Source of the DNA: Flavobacterium sp. CS20
GTDB taxonomy: Bacteria; Bacteroidota; Bacteroidia; Flavobacteriales; Flavobacteriaceae
Direction of reading: 5' to 3'
Length of the DNA stretch: 64,000 nucleotides
Assembly: GCF_018080005.1 (NCBI RefSeq)
Contig: NZ_CP073015.1
Span: 682,001 to 746,000, forward strand
A program made the position numbers and the translations under genes. Shown piece after piece: positions 8,890 to 19,725 of this stretch (position 1 is the stretch's first letter; each line of letters starts with the position of its first letter). The notes under the pieces were generated by a model that worked only from the letters and a program-made list of their open reading frames with translations, searched no databases and was not told the origin of the DNA.

Positions 8890-10980
8890 TAGCTCAACGA
8901 CAAGTGATCTTATCGGACCTGTCAATTATAATTTTTCTTACGATAATTTCAACCGACTTACCTCTGCATCCGGAAGTTATACAGGCCAAATGATGTAGTC
9001 AATACTCAAAGTCAAGGTGGCAACCCCTTTCTTAAACATGAATATAATCTTGATTTAACCTACGATGCTCAAGATCCGAGTAGAAACTTCATAAACAAAA
9101 CACAGACCCACCTAAATAAACCGGTAAGTGATCTCAATGAACCAATGGAAAATGCTAGCGTAGTAAAGAATAACAGCTATCAATTAGATTATACCTACGA
9201 CGACGATGGAGGTCTTATAGCGGGTTCTAACTATGGTTACACTCAACCGCATGCCGTGAGAGAAATAAAAGAACAACCCACAGGAGTAAATTGTTGCGAC
9301 AGTCAAGATGACCCAAGAATAAAAAACCAAAACATAAAACATGACGCCAACGGTAATCTTACAAAAGTGATAGAAGGTATAGGAGAAGAAGAAATCACAA
9401 AAATTCATTACCTTTGGGATGAAGAAAATAGACTTATGGCTGTAGATTTTAATCCGTATTCTGAAGAAAGTGACCATCCTATTGCCACTTATACCTACGA
9501 TGCTGGTGGTGAACGGATTATCAAATATCTATATCAACAAGTTGATATTCATAGCAATGCAAAGGACGTTGGCAATGCGCGTAAAACGGAGACTTATATC
9601 TATCCGGATGGGATGATTACTACCAAGGTCTTAAAGTTTATAGTTAGAGATCAAGCCTTGTCTTATACTAAACATTATCATATTGGTAGCCAAAGAGTGG
9701 CTAGTAAAATTGGAACCAGTGAGCGATTTGGTTTTTATTCAGAACAAATTATACCCCTTGCCAATTTAGCCAATGCCGATGGAATAAACCTGATAGATGT
9801 TTTACAAGACCCCGATGAAGACGGGCAGAATTTTAACCATCTTAATGAAAGAAGAAACCGTATTTTACAAGCCTTTGATATACCACCACTTGAAAGTGAA
9901 ACGGTTGACATATCAGAAGATGAAAACGTCACACAGGGTTCAGATAATTTTGCTCACGGCTATGCCGGCGACTTGCAACATGTAGAAGTGTTTTATTTTC
10001 ACAGTGACCATCTCGGTTCTTCAAATTATGTATCAAATTATGATGGGGACATTAGCCAACACGCCGAATATTTACCATTTGGTGAGCTCCTCACCGATGA
10101 ACACCTCAATTCCCACAACACCCGTTACAAATACAACGGCAAAGAATTTGACCAGGAAACGGGCAACTATTATTACGGCGCCCGCTATTATAACCCCAAA
10201 AACAGTTTATGGCTGAGTGTTGACCCGTTGGCGGAGAAGTTCCCGGGGTGGAGTCCGTACAATTTTGTGATGAACAACCCCATCAATATGATAGACCCTG
10301 ATGGGAGAGCACCTATGTCTGTTGATGGTGAATATGAAATTACTCACGATAAAGACGGAAATGAAGTTAAAACAAAAGTATCGACACTAGGAGATGATGT
10401 CGGTATAGATTTTAACCATCATCTAGATGGCGATAAGAAAGGGCAAACTGAAATAGTAAATACCAATAATGGTTTTACTAATTGGATTTCTGACTCAAGA
10501 TTTATGAGAGGATACACACAAAGAGATGAAAGTACTAACTGGGAGTCTGTATATGATGAATGGCAATCAGGCATATGACCTGAGAATAGTCTGTTTTTTG
10601 GTAGAGATAACAATATGATTAAAGATATTAGAACAAGTAATCTTTATCACGGAGCAAGAAACGATTATTTAAAAGCCAAAGCTTGGGATTTTGATAATAA
10701 GATTTCAAAAAAATATATTCCAATAGATTTTGGACTTTCTGGATTGTTGCTTTCAGGAACTAATATGACTATGCAAATGATGGGTTCAGGAGGAGCTAGT
10801 TTTTATGATATAGGAAACAACCAACGTTTAACAATAATAACAGACCAAAAGACAAAGGAATCATTCTATTATCATTTACCTTGGATAAATAATATAAATC
10901 GAACTGGTTCAGGCACACAGCCTAAGCAAAGTACTACAAATCAAACATATATATGGATAGATAATAATGTAGAAGATTAA
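8819..10980 (+). pseudogene. IS200-RHS chimera, unknown toxin tip, frameshift and in-frame TGA
   Basis: Same long core as at 28558. One G is missing near 8985 (TACAGGCC instead of TACAGGGCC), which breaks the frame; it is open again from 9145. The tip starts at GRAPMSVDGEYEITHD. The frame meets TGA at 10576-10578 and continues in the same frame as PENSLFFGRDNNMIKDIRTS down to the TAA at 10980, so the stop is a nonsense codon inside the tip. No catalytic motif is recognised. The shared G deletion with the unit at 13660 indicates a common ancestor. Confidence 0.75.
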
Positions 10981-10982
10981 CT

Positions 10983-11375
10983 ATGAGAAATTTATTAGTT
11001 TACTTGTTGTTCTTGCTTATATTTTTTGGGTGTAGTTATTCAAAAAAAGATTTAGTAGGTATTTATGTTAAAACCCCATCAGTAAATACAAATGATACGC
11101 TTTACTTGTATGAAAATAATGAGTACACTCAAAAAATATATTTTAAGACAGGAGAGCTTTTTGGAGTAAATGAAAACAAATGGTCTGTAAAAGGTAACAA
11201 AATTGATTTTATGAATTTGTATTTAAATTATGATTTTGATTTAGAAGATTTAGCAAAACCAAAGGATGGCAAATTTAATCAAACATCACTTATGCCTAGT
11301 TTGTTGCCTTTTGATGGAAATAAAATCATAATAGACAAAGACAGAAAGGTGTTTTATTTAAAAATAGAAGATTAA
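10983..11375 (+). CDS. lipoprotein, putative immunity protein
   Basis: 130 residues. Signal peptide MRNLLVYLLFLLIFFGCSYS with lipobox FFGC. The mature part (DLVGIYVKTPSVNTNDTLYL...) begins like lipocalin-type Bacteroidota lipoproteins that report a GIY/GxW motif, but family assignment is not secure. It starts 2 bases after the preceding tip's stop. Role inferred from the toxin/immunity layout. Confidence 0.7.
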   Translation: MRNLLVYLLFLLIFFGCSYSKKDLVGIYVKTPSVNTNDTLYLYENNEYTQKIYFKTGELFGVNENKWSVKGNKIDFMNLYLNYDFDLEDLAKPKDGKFNQTSLMPSLLPFDGNKIIIDKDRKVFYLKIED

Positions 11376-11390
11376 TAAAGAAAAGCCACC

Positions 11391-11496
11391 CCACTCTGCG
11401 AAGTCTGTGACTTCGCGACTTTACAACTACGTAAGAAGCATAAATCATCATAGGGTCTGTAACGACTTCACACATCAGCCATTTTAAAGAATACAG
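11391..11496. repeat. REP-like hairpin repeat, copy 5 (8-bp stem)
   Basis: Hairpin GCGAAGTC-TGT-GACTTCGC at 11398-11416. The base after the common stem is changed to C, extending pairing to 8 bp. The body ends in GAATACAGTG, a variant shared with copy 10 at 31641. Confidence 0.85.
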
Positions 11497-11586
11497 TGAT
11501 TTGTTTATATTGCCATCATATTTAGCAATTTAGGCTGTAAAAATACGAGACTAAAACGGTACTGAAGATGGTAAAAAAAAGCGTAT

Positions 11587-12741
11587 ATGTATTATATGGA
11601 AATAAATCAGGTTTATCAGCCTGAACGAAGCTTTAAACTTTGCTCAGCAAGTTCAGATAATTTTGCTCACGGCTATGCCGGCGACCTGCAACATATAGAA
11701 GTGTTTTATTTTCACAGTGACCATCTCGGTTCTTCAAATTATGTATCAAATTATGACGGGGACATTAGCCAACACGCCGAATATTTGCCATTTGGTAGCC
11801 TCATCACCGATGAACACCTCAATTCCCACAATACCCGTTACAAATACAACGGCAAAGAATTTGACCAGGAAACGGGCAACTATTACTACGGCGCGAGGTA
11901 TTATAATCCTAAAACCAGTTTATGGTTGAGTGTTGACCCGTTAGCCGAACAGATGCCGAGCTGGTCGCCGTACAATTATACTTTTAATAACCCAATCCGA
12001 TACATTGATCCAGATGGCAGGGCTCCTGAGGATATTTTCTTTATTAGAAATGATGGAACAATCGACCGTATTGAACAAGAAGGAGCTCATCAGTTTTATG
12101 TTCAAAATACAGGAACAACAGGAAATTATATTTCAGATTTTTCTTTAGCAGGGACGTTAACAGAAAATACAAATGGGATGGTAGAGTTCCCAGCTTCTGG
12201 TTCAAATTTTGGAAGATATGGCATAAAATGATGCAGGAGGTCAATCAGGTTCTGAAACTGTAGGTTCAGGAGATCATTATGTAACACCAGAAACAGCAAG
12301 ACTCTTTATGGATTAGTAAACTCTCTAGATGCAGAAAACCTTTCTATCGACTTAGGTGATATGTCTTCATCAAATGGTAGTGATCCTTGGCAAGCTGGAT
12401 TTAGTCATCACAGTGGTCACGGTCATAATGGTAATCGCTCTGGTTTAGATGTAGATTTTAGATATTTAGATACTAATGGAGAAAGTTTTCAATCAGGGAA
12501 TGCTTTTAATAGTAGTAGCTTTAGCACTCAAAATAATCAAACTGTTTATGATAGAGCAAACACTTTCGGTTTTGATACGAATTACCAAGGAACAAGTGGC
12601 AATTTAGATGGTCCTACATCTATAAGCAATCATAACGACCACGGTCATTTGGGGAGAAGCACCAACACTAATAATATTTTTAATACTAATCAATTACCGC
12701 CTGTTATGCCTATTGATAGTAGTTTACAAGGAATGAGATAA
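11587..12741 (+). pseudogene. second copy of the LAS-peptidase RHS unit, two frameshifts
   Basis: Short-leader RHS core with slight divergence (GSLITDEHLN instead of GELLTDEHLN), then the same tip as at 2382-3553. The frame stops at 12231 because of a local change (GGCATAAAATGATGC versus GGTACAAATGATGC in the other copy). It also carries the shared later shift before ATG 12361. The 12361-12741 part keeps the metallopeptidase motifs (GHGHNGNRSGLDVDFRYLD, HNDHGHLG) and differs from the other copy by one residue (A to G). Confidence 0.8.
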
Positions 12742-12761
12742 AGAATTAGATATTAATAATT

Positions 12762-13436
12762 ATGAATCATATTTTAAGCTTTCTTATTTTATTTTCTATA
12801 CTTAGTTGTAAAGAAAAAATAATACAGTGGTCTTTGGATGCCAAAGCACAAGCAGTGGTAAGAAAAATTGACACTTCTAATTTTTCAAATAAAAATGGTT
12901 TAATAACTTTAAAGAAAGATTTTAATATTGCCGACACATTAGAAATACTTAATGAAGATGGAACAATTTGGTATCAATTTTCATTTAAGTATAACGATAG
13001 TGATGGCAAATATGATTTTTATAACGAGTCGTTCCGACCTTTTGCCTTTCATCCAGACACTTTTACTTTAGCTTTACGCACAACATCTACCAGAGATAAT
13101 TTTTATAAAGTAGTTGTAAATGAAGAAACTGGGTTAGAAAAATTCATTGATATAAAAAATCAAGAACCATTAGTATTTTATACTTGGAGGGATTATATTT
13201 TAAATGCTTATTCCGTAGAATTTAATGACAAAGAAAACCCTATACTTGAAACTATCGCTGGTAAGCCATTAGAAATAAATTCTTCTAACAACTATCATAT
13301 CAGTCCAAAAGAAATACAAGATAATTGGTTAAAGTTAGAAGTAAAATTAATTGAAAGTAACAAGACCTATTCAGGTTGGATAAAATGGAAAGATTTAGAT
13401 ACAGGCAAGATATTGATAAAAGTTCTCACAGATTAA
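12762..13436 (+). CDS. lipoprotein, putative immunity to the LAS-type peptidase tip (intact copy)
   Basis: 224 residues. Signal peptide MNHILSFLILFSILSCKEK with lipobox ILSC, then a mature domain with no recognised family (WYQFSFKYNDSDGKYDFYNE, TYSGWIKWKDLDTG). The repeated Trp/Tyr-rich strands suggest a beta-rich fold. It lies 20 bases downstream of the tip. Its only other copy (3574-4247) is frameshifted, so this is the copy able to supply the protein. Periplasmic or surface location suits defence against a wall-acting peptidase; that pairing is inferred. Confidence 0.75.
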   Translation: MNHILSFLILFSILSCKEKIIQWSLDAKAQAVVRKIDTSNFSNKNGLITLKKDFNIADTLEILNEDGTIWYQFSFKYNDSDGKYDFYNESFRPFAFHPDTFTLALRTTSTRDNFYKVVVNEETGLEKFIDIKNQEPLVFYTWRDYILNAYSVEFNDKENPILETIAGKPLEINSSNNYHISPKEIQDNWLKLEVKLIESNKTYSGWIKWKDLDTGKILIKVLTD

Positions 13437-13480
13437 AAGCATAATACTACTGTTAGAGATGATGAGTCGCATTCATACTT

Positions 13481-13587
13481 CGCTCTGCGAAGTCTGAGAC
13501 TTCGAAGCTTTACAACTACGTAAGAAGCATAAATCATCATAGGAGTCTGTAACGACTTCACATATTAGCTATTTTAAAGAATTCATT
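13481..13587. repeat. REP-like hairpin repeat, copy 6 (loop TGA)
   Basis: Hairpin CGAAGTC-TGA-GACTTCG at 13488-13504. The stem is unchanged and only the loop differs from other copies. Confidence 0.85.
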
Positions 13588-13730
13588 AATGTATCATTCT
13601 GGGGGAGGAAAATCTCTCGCCTTTAGGCGAAGACTTTAGTTTTTTTATATTTTTGATATGTGCAAAATTACAGAAAAACATCACACACAACATATGATTG
13701 TAAATATCATATAGTTTGGATAACGAAGCC
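13588..13730 (+). mobile_element. IS200/IS605 left-end remnant with tnpA N-terminus
   Basis: Same structure as at 8748-8889: the TCGCCT-TT-AGGCGA hairpin near 13617-13630, then GTG at 13660 and 24 transposase codons ending ITKP at the RHS junction. Confidence 0.8.
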
Positions 13731-15755
13731 TAGCTCAACGACAAGTGATCTTATCGACTCTGTCAATTATAATTTTTCTTACGATAATTTCAACCGACTT
13801 ACCTCTGCATCCGGAAGTTATACAGGCCAAATGATGTAGTCAATACTCAAAGTCAAGGTGGCAACCCCTTTCTTAAACATGAATATAATCTTGATTTAAC
13901 CTACGATGCTCAAGATCCGAGTAGAAACTTCATAAACAAAACACAGACCCACCTAAATAAACCGGTAAGTGATCTCAATGAACCAATGGAAAATGCTAGC
14001 GTAGTAAAGAATAACAGCTATCAATTAGATTATACCTACGACGACGATGGAGGTCTTATAGCGGGTTCTAACTATGGTTACACTCAACCGCATGCCGTGA
14101 GAGAAATAAAAGAACAACCCACAGGAGTAAATTGTTGCGACAGTCAAGATGACCCAAGAATAAAAAACCAAAACATAAAACATGACGCCAACGGTAATCT
14201 TACAAAAGTGATAGAAGGTATAGGAGAAGAAGAAATCACAAAAATTCATTACCTTTGGGATGAAGAAAATAGACTTATGGCTGTAGATCTTAATCCGTAT
14301 TCTGAAGAAAGTGACCATCCTATTGCCACTTATACCTACGATGCTGGTGGTGAACGGATTATCAAATATCTATATCAACAAGTTGATATTCATAGCAATG
14401 CAAAGGACGTTGGCAATGCGCGTAAAACGGAGACTTATATCTATCCGGATGGGATGATTACTACCAAGGTCTTAAAGTTTATAGTTAGAGATCAAGCCTT
14501 GTCTTATACTAAACATTATCATATTGGTAGCCAAAGAGTGGCTAGTAAAATTGGAACCAGTGAGCGATTTGGTTTTTATTCAGAACAAATTATACCCCTT
14601 GCCAATTTAGCCAATGCCGATGGAATAAACCTGATAGATGTTTTACAAGACCCCGATGAAGACGGGCAGAATTTTAACCATCTTAATGAAAGAAGAAACC
14701 GTATTTTACAAGCCTTTGATATACCACCACTTGAAAGTGAAACGGTTGACATATCAGAAGATGAAAACGTCACACAGGGTTCAGATAATTTTGCTCACGG
14801 CTATGCCGGCGACTTGCAACATGTAGAAGTGTTTTATTTTCACAGTGACCATCTCGGTTCTTCAAATTATGTATCAAATTATGATGGGGACATTAGCCAA
14901 CACGCCGAATATTTACCATTTGGTGAGCTCCTCACCGATGAACACCTCAATTCCCACAACACCCGTTACAAATACAACGGCAAAGAATTTGACCAGGAAA
15001 CGGGCAACTATTATTACGGCGCCCGCTATTATAACCCCAAAAACAGTTTATGGCTGAGTGTTGACCCGTTGGCGGAGGAACGCCCTGGTATGACACCGTA
15101 CAACTTTGTTCAAAATAATCCGCTGAATAGAATTGATCCTGATGGTGCCCTCGATATGGAGGTACAACAACCTTTAGATGATTATAAATTAGATAAAGAC
15201 GGAAATATTACGCTTATCAAAACAACTGATGATAATTTTGACACATTGGTTGATTCTGATGATGTTTATGTAGGCAAAGTGAATAAAGGCTATCTTTCCG
15301 ATGGTCTCAATATTGAGGAAAATGGATTATTATTAGATGTGAAAGACAAAAAAGACTTTCACTCTTATATGAAATTTACGTTAGACTTATCGGTTGCTGT
15401 AAATAAAGAGATAGGAGGTTTTATTTTAGATTCTGATAAAGGATTTGATGATATGTATATTTCAAGATACAAAGAGAGCCAACCTCATAAGGCAAAGGGA
15501 TTAGAGAATTTTATAAATAGTGATTCATACAGCATTAAGAATAAAGAATTAAGTTTAGGTGGTAATAAATACAAGGCAAATTCTTCGTTTCACACACATC
15601 CAGATATTATGTCTGCAGGTTACGGAAGCTCAAAACCTTCAACTGGAGATAGAAACACTACTAAAACTTTACAAATACCTGGCGTAGTGTTAGGTGGATG
15701 GGGTGGTATTGGACTTATTAAAACTGATGGAACTTATATAAGATGGGGAGACTAA
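13660..15755 (+). pseudogene. IS200-RHS chimera with JAMM-type metallopeptidase tip; N-terminal frameshift
   Basis: The core frame from GTG 13660 is broken near 13826 by the same missing G as in the unit at 8819. From ATG 13986 a 589-residue frame runs intact to 15755, so a shortened protein could still be made. The tip begins at DPDGALDMEVQQPLDD. It carries EIGGFILDSD, FHTHPDIMSAGYG and PSTGDRN, matching the JAMM pattern (Glu, HxHP, then S/T-x-x-D) of JAB-family isopeptidase-like toxins. It is followed by a 13-base overlap with the next lipoprotein gene. Zn-dependent peptidase activity is inferred from the motif. Confidence 0.8.
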
Positions 15756-16294
15756 ACATTATATTAAATACTGTTCTAATATTTTTCTTTTTTTCTTGTA
15801 ATTCACAAAAGAACGATATGAAAAATAAGAGTAATAATATTCAATTAGAAGATAAATTAACAGAAATTGCTTTCTCTTATGTTGAGAAATTCAAAGAAGA
15901 CGATAGTGAGCATCTCTGTATACACATAGAAAGAGGAAGTGATGAAAAAAGCAATTATTATAAGTACGTTTTATATAGTTCGAGTATTTTAAATGAAAAC
16001 TTAAACCTTCCGTATAAATATATTCACAGACAAGGCAAGGGAGATGTTAGCCTGTTTTTCTTTGATAAAGAAAGGCAAATACCTGAAGGTATAAAAGAGC
16101 AGTTAAAGAAAGACTCTCTTTGGGTTAGTTTGTCAGATATAGATGAGTTTAAAAAACATAAACCTGTTATAGTGCTTTCAAATAATCCAACTTGGGATGT
16201 TTTTATATGCAAAGAAAATATTGAAAAGTTTGATGTTATTGAATCAGCTTATGGTATAGATGATAAAGATAAGGTTACTGAAATTTGCAATTAA
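15743..16294 (+). CDS. lipoprotein, putative immunity to the JAMM tip
   Basis: 183 residues. Signal peptide MGRLNIILNTVLIFFFFSCN with lipobox FFSC, then a charged mature domain with no recognised family. The start lies 13 bases inside the 3' end of the toxin tip, an arrangement that couples their translation. Immunity is inferred from this. Confidence 0.7.
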   Translation: MGRLNIILNTVLIFFFFSCNSQKNDMKNKSNNIQLEDKLTEIAFSYVEKFKEDDSEHLCIHIERGSDEKSNYYKYVLYSSSILNENLNLPYKYIHRQGKGDVSLFFFDKERQIPEGIKEQLKKDSLWVSLSDIDEFKKHKPVIVLSNNPTWDVFICKENIEKFDVIESAYGIDDKDKVTEICN

Positions 16295-16321
16295 TTTATA
16301 ATTGTTGGAAATCCCCGATAG

Positions 16322-16445
16322 CCCGCTCTGCGAAGCCCCGCTCTGCGAAGTCACAGACTTCGCAGCTTTACAACTACGTAAGAAGCATAAATCATCATAG
16401 GAGTCTGTAACGACTTCACATATTAGCTATTTTAAAGAATTCATT
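16322..16445. repeat. REP-like hairpin repeat, copy 7 (loop inverted)
   Basis: A partial CTCTGCGAAG unit (16325-16336) followed by the full hairpin GCGAAGTC-ACA-GACTTCGC at 16345-16363. The loop is ACA, the reverse complement of TGT, as if the palindrome had been flipped, and the stem is 8 bp. Confidence 0.85.
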
Positions 16446-16588
16446 AATGTATCATTCTGGGGGAGGAAAATCTCTCGCCTTTAGGCGAAGACTTTAGTTT
16501 TTTTATATTTTTGATATGTGCAAAATTACAGAAAAACATCACACACAACATATGATTGTAAATATCATATAGTTTGGATAACGAAGCC
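16446..16588 (+). mobile_element. IS200/IS605 left-end remnant with tnpA N-terminus
   Basis: Hairpin TCGCCT-TT-AGGCGA at 16475-16488, TATTTTTG at 16506-16513 (fits the Bacteroidota -7 consensus TAnnTTTG), GTG at 16518, then TSHTTYDCKYHIVWITKP in frame with the RHS core. Confidence 0.8.
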
Positions 16589-18738
16589 TAGCTCAACTAC
16601 AAGTGATCTTATCGACTCTGTCAATTATAATTTTTCTTACGATAATTTCAACCGACTTACCTCTGCATCCGGAAGTTATACAGGGCCAAATGATGTAGTC
16701 AATACTCAAAGTCAAGGTGGCAACCCCTTTCTTAAACATGAATATAATCTTGATTTAACCTACGATGCTCAAGATCCGAGTAGAAACTTCATAAACAAAA
16801 CACAGACCCACCTAAATAAACCGGTAAGTGATCTCAATGAACCAATGGAAAATGCTAGCGTAGTAAAGAATAACAGCTATCAATTAGATTATACCTACGA
16901 CGACGATGGAGGTCTCATAGCGGGTTCTAACTATGGTTACACTCAACCGCATGCCGTGAGAGAAATAAAAGAACAACCCACAGGAGTAAATTGTTGCGAC
17001 AGTCAAGATGACCCAAGAATAAAAAACCAAAACATAAAACATGACGCCAACGGTAATCTTACAAAAGTGATAGAAGGTATAGGAGAAGAAGAAATCACAA
17101 AAATTCATTACCTTTGGGATGAAGAAAATAGACTTATGGCTGTAGATCTTAATCCGTATTCTGAAGAAAGTGACCATCCTATTGCCACTTATACCTACGA
17201 TGCTGGTGGTGAACGGATTATCAAATATCTATATCAACAAGTTGATATTCATAGCAATGCAAAGGACGTTGGCAATGCGCGTAAAACGGAGACTTATATC
17301 TATCCGGATGGGATGATTACTACCAAGGTCTTAAAGTTTATAGTTAGAGATCAAGCCTTGTCTTATACTAAACATTATCATATTGGTAGCCAAAGAGTGG
17401 CTAAGTAAAATTGGAACCAGTGAGCGATTTGGTTTTTATTCAAAACAAATTATACCCCTTGCCAATTTAGCCAATGCCGATGGAATAAACCTGATAGATG
17501 TTTTACAAGACCCCGATGAAGACGGGCAGAATTTTAACCATCTTAATGAAAGAAGAAACCGTATTTTACAAGCCTTTGATATACCACCACTTGAAAGTGA
17601 AACGGTTGACATATCAGAAGATGAAAACGTCACAACAAGTTCAAATAATTTTGCTCACGGCTATGCCGGCGACCTGCAACATATAGAAGTGTTTTATTTT
17701 CACAGTGACCATCTCGGTTCTTCAAATTATGTATCAAATTATGACGGGGACATTAGCCAACACGCCGAATATTTGCCATTTGGTGAGCTCCTCACCGATG
17801 AACACCTCAATTCCCACAACACCCGTTACAAATACAACGGCAAAGAATTTGATCAGGAAACGGGCAACTATTATTACGGCGTCCGCTATTATAACCCTAA
17901 AACCAGTTTATGGTTGAGTGTTGACCCCTTAGCAAGCACAATGCCTTCTTGGTCACCATACAATTTTGTATTCAATAATCCACTTCGTTTTGTAGACCCA
18001 CTGGGGCTTGCTCCTGATGATTGGGTAAAAAGAAAAGATGGAAGTATTTACTGGGACAAAAACGCAAATGACCAAGCATCTACTAAAGCAGGAGAAACCT
18101 ATTTAGGAAAAACACTAACATTTACATTTAATAGCTACATTGATGCAGACCTTTGGGATGGACCTAACCCACCTTTATTGCCAAGTCCTGCTGGAGATAA
18201 ATTAACATCTACAATAAAACTAACAGGAAATGAGAATAGTAGTGGAGAATTGACAGGAATCACAGCTACTAAAAGCATACAAATTGGAAAAACCCCAATA
18301 GGAAAAGCGAGAGATTACTTTGAAGGCTTAGGAGCAGACCAAAATAAATTCTCATACAGTCAGACTAAAAATGCAGATGGAACATTAGCCACCTATAATT
18401 TAAACTTTGAACAGCACGCAAGTGTGTCTCCAAGTGAGGAGTTTGGTTTAAATATGATGGGATTTGATATTGTGAATGTGGCACAACAAGCTAATTTTAG
18501 TCTATCGGGCAATAATTTATCTGTTACAGGTGCTACTGACATATTCCCATCAGCGACCTTGTCTGTAAACGGCTCTCAATTATTTAAGTATAATCAGCCA
18601 TCATTTAGAAATACTCACGGTATAATTAAAACACAGACAGGAGTAAGAATACCAAGAAACCCAATGGATGATGGATTTATTCCTGTTTACGATTACAAGC
18701 ATTTGAGACCAGCTCCTTCATTTTATAAACGCTATTGA
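16518..18738 (+). pseudogene. IS200-RHS chimera with unknown tip; single-base insertion in the core
   Basis: From GTG 16518 the transposase start reads in frame into the core (PSSTTSDLIDSVNYNFSYDN). An extra A at about 17404 (GTGGCTAAGTAAAATTGG, other copies GTGGCTAGTAAAATTGG) ends the first frame at 17408. The second frame restarts at 17383 and runs to 18738. The tip begins LGLAPDDWVKRKDGSIYWDK and includes GETYLGKTLTFTFNSYID, a tip start common in Bacteroidota RHS proteins. The C-terminal ~150 residues show no motif I can assign. Downstream immunity starts 2 bases after the stop. Confidence 0.75.
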
Positions 18739-18740
18739 TT

Positions 18741-19205
18741 ATGAAAGGAAAGTATAAAATAGTGGTTGGAACCGTAGCTTTAATATTGATAATTTATTTG
18801 ATGTTTAAATTGTTTTATCCAACGAAATTGACAATTACAGTTCCGAAAAATTACCAAGGACAAATTACATTAGTTCTATCTAATGTGAATAAAGATATTT
18901 TGAAAGTTGACGAAAATGGTATAGGGTATATAACTAAACAAACTTTTGAAAAAGCTCACTCAAAACCTATTGTTGTTGAGTCAGATGGAACAAATGTAAG
19001 TGACAGAATTGTAGGGTTTAATCCTTCAACTTTCTGGGCTATCGGTAAATCTTCATACGCTACAGAGGAGAATAGTTCTACTAAAGAATTAGAAGTTCAA
19101 TTTTTATCTTTCGAGCTTGTCCCAAAAGATAAGAAAGGAGAAAAGCAATATTATAGTCCAGATTTAATTGAGCTAATAGATAAAACAAGACTATACGGAA
19201 AATAG
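18741..19205 (+). CDS. membrane-anchored protein, putative immunity protein
   Basis: 154 residues from ATG 18741. One N-terminal hydrophobic helix (KIVVGTVALILIIYLMFKLF, residues about 5-24) without lipobox, then a ~130-residue soluble domain (LTITVPKNYQGQITLVLSNV) presumed periplasmic. It starts 2 bases after the toxin's TGA (18736-18738). No family is recognised. Confidence 0.7.
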   Translation: MKGKYKIVVGTVALILIIYLMFKLFYPTKLTITVPKNYQGQITLVLSNVNKDILKVDENGIGYITKQTFEKAHSKPIVVESDGTNVSDRIVGFNPSTFWAIGKSSYATEENSSTKELEVQFLSFELVPKDKKGEKQYYSPDLIELIDKTRLYGK

Positions 19206-19232
19206 CAAAAGCCCCTTAACTGGGCTTTTTCA
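19206..19232. terminator. bidirectional intrinsic terminator
   Basis: AAAAGCCC-CTTAACT-GGGCTTTTT sits between the convergent ends of the immunity gene (18741-19205) and the XRE regulator (minus strand, stop at 19233), with A-rich and T-rich flanks for both directions. Confidence 0.8.
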
Positions 19233-19574
19233 TTATACGTTCAATCCTTTAAGCTTTACATTGTTAATCATTGCATCGAGCGTATAAAGGATGCAATCCT
19301 TGTCTTTATCGGGGAACTTGGCAATATCGTTCAAACGCCTAAGCATAGAGGGGTCTTTTAAGAGTTCTCGTTCTTCGGTCTCACCGAGCAAATAACCTAC
19401 GGTAGTATCTAATACATTGGCGAGCTTCTTTACCACGTCAATAGTAGGTTTTACTTCATCACGTTCATATTTACCGATTATGGAATGATAGGTATCTATT
19501 TGTTTAGCCAGCTCAGTTTGTGAAAGTCCTTTTTCACTTCTGCACTCTTTTAATTTACTTCCGAAACTTGCCAT
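19233..19574 (-). CDS. XRE-family transcriptional regulator
   Basis: 113 residues from the start MASFGSKLKECRSEKGLSQT. A longer open frame exists upstream, but its hydrophobic residues are untypical and overlap the promoter region, so the ATG at 19572-19574 is chosen. Helix-turn-helix: LSQTELAKQIDTYHSIIGKYERDEVKPT (residues about 17-44). A C-terminal helical extension ends NNVKLKGLNV. It is divergent from the primase gene with a 151-base shared promoter region, the layout of an element repressor. A C-terminal copy of this protein survives at 8475-8637. Confidence 0.85.
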   Translation of the reverse strand: MASFGSKLKECRSEKGLSQTELAKQIDTYHSIIGKYERDEVKPTIDVVKKLANVLDTTVGYLLGETEERELLKDPSMLRRLNDIAKFPDKDKDCILYTLDAMINNVKLKGLNV

Positions 19575-19620
19575 ATTGTAATATTTATGGTATAAAAACA
19601 CAGTTATAAGTCTGTAAAAG

Positions 19621-19628
19621 CAAAGATA
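19621..19628 (-). promoter_or_regulatory. -7 box of the XRE regulator promoter
   Basis: The minus strand reads TATCTTTG, matching the Bacteroidota consensus TAnnTTTG, about 47 bases upstream of the chosen ATG. No convincing -33 TTTG is seen. Confidence 0.5.
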
Positions 19629-19662
19629 TGGACAAATAATGGAAAGTAAAAACCATAAATAT

Positions 19663-19700
19663 TTTGTAGTTTGAAATACATCTTGTAGTTTTGTTCCAAA
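19663..19700 (+). promoter_or_regulatory. primase-operon promoter with TTGTTCCAAA motif
   Basis: TTTG at 19663-19666 and TAGTTTTG at 19686-19693 with 19 bases between them match the Bacteroidota -33/-7 promoter. TTGTTCCAAA at 19691-19700 overlaps the -7 box and recurs exactly at 22449-22458 upstream of the recombinases, suggesting shared regulation. Confidence 0.65.
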
Positions 19701-19725
19701 TATTGTCGGATAAAAATTTTTCAAG

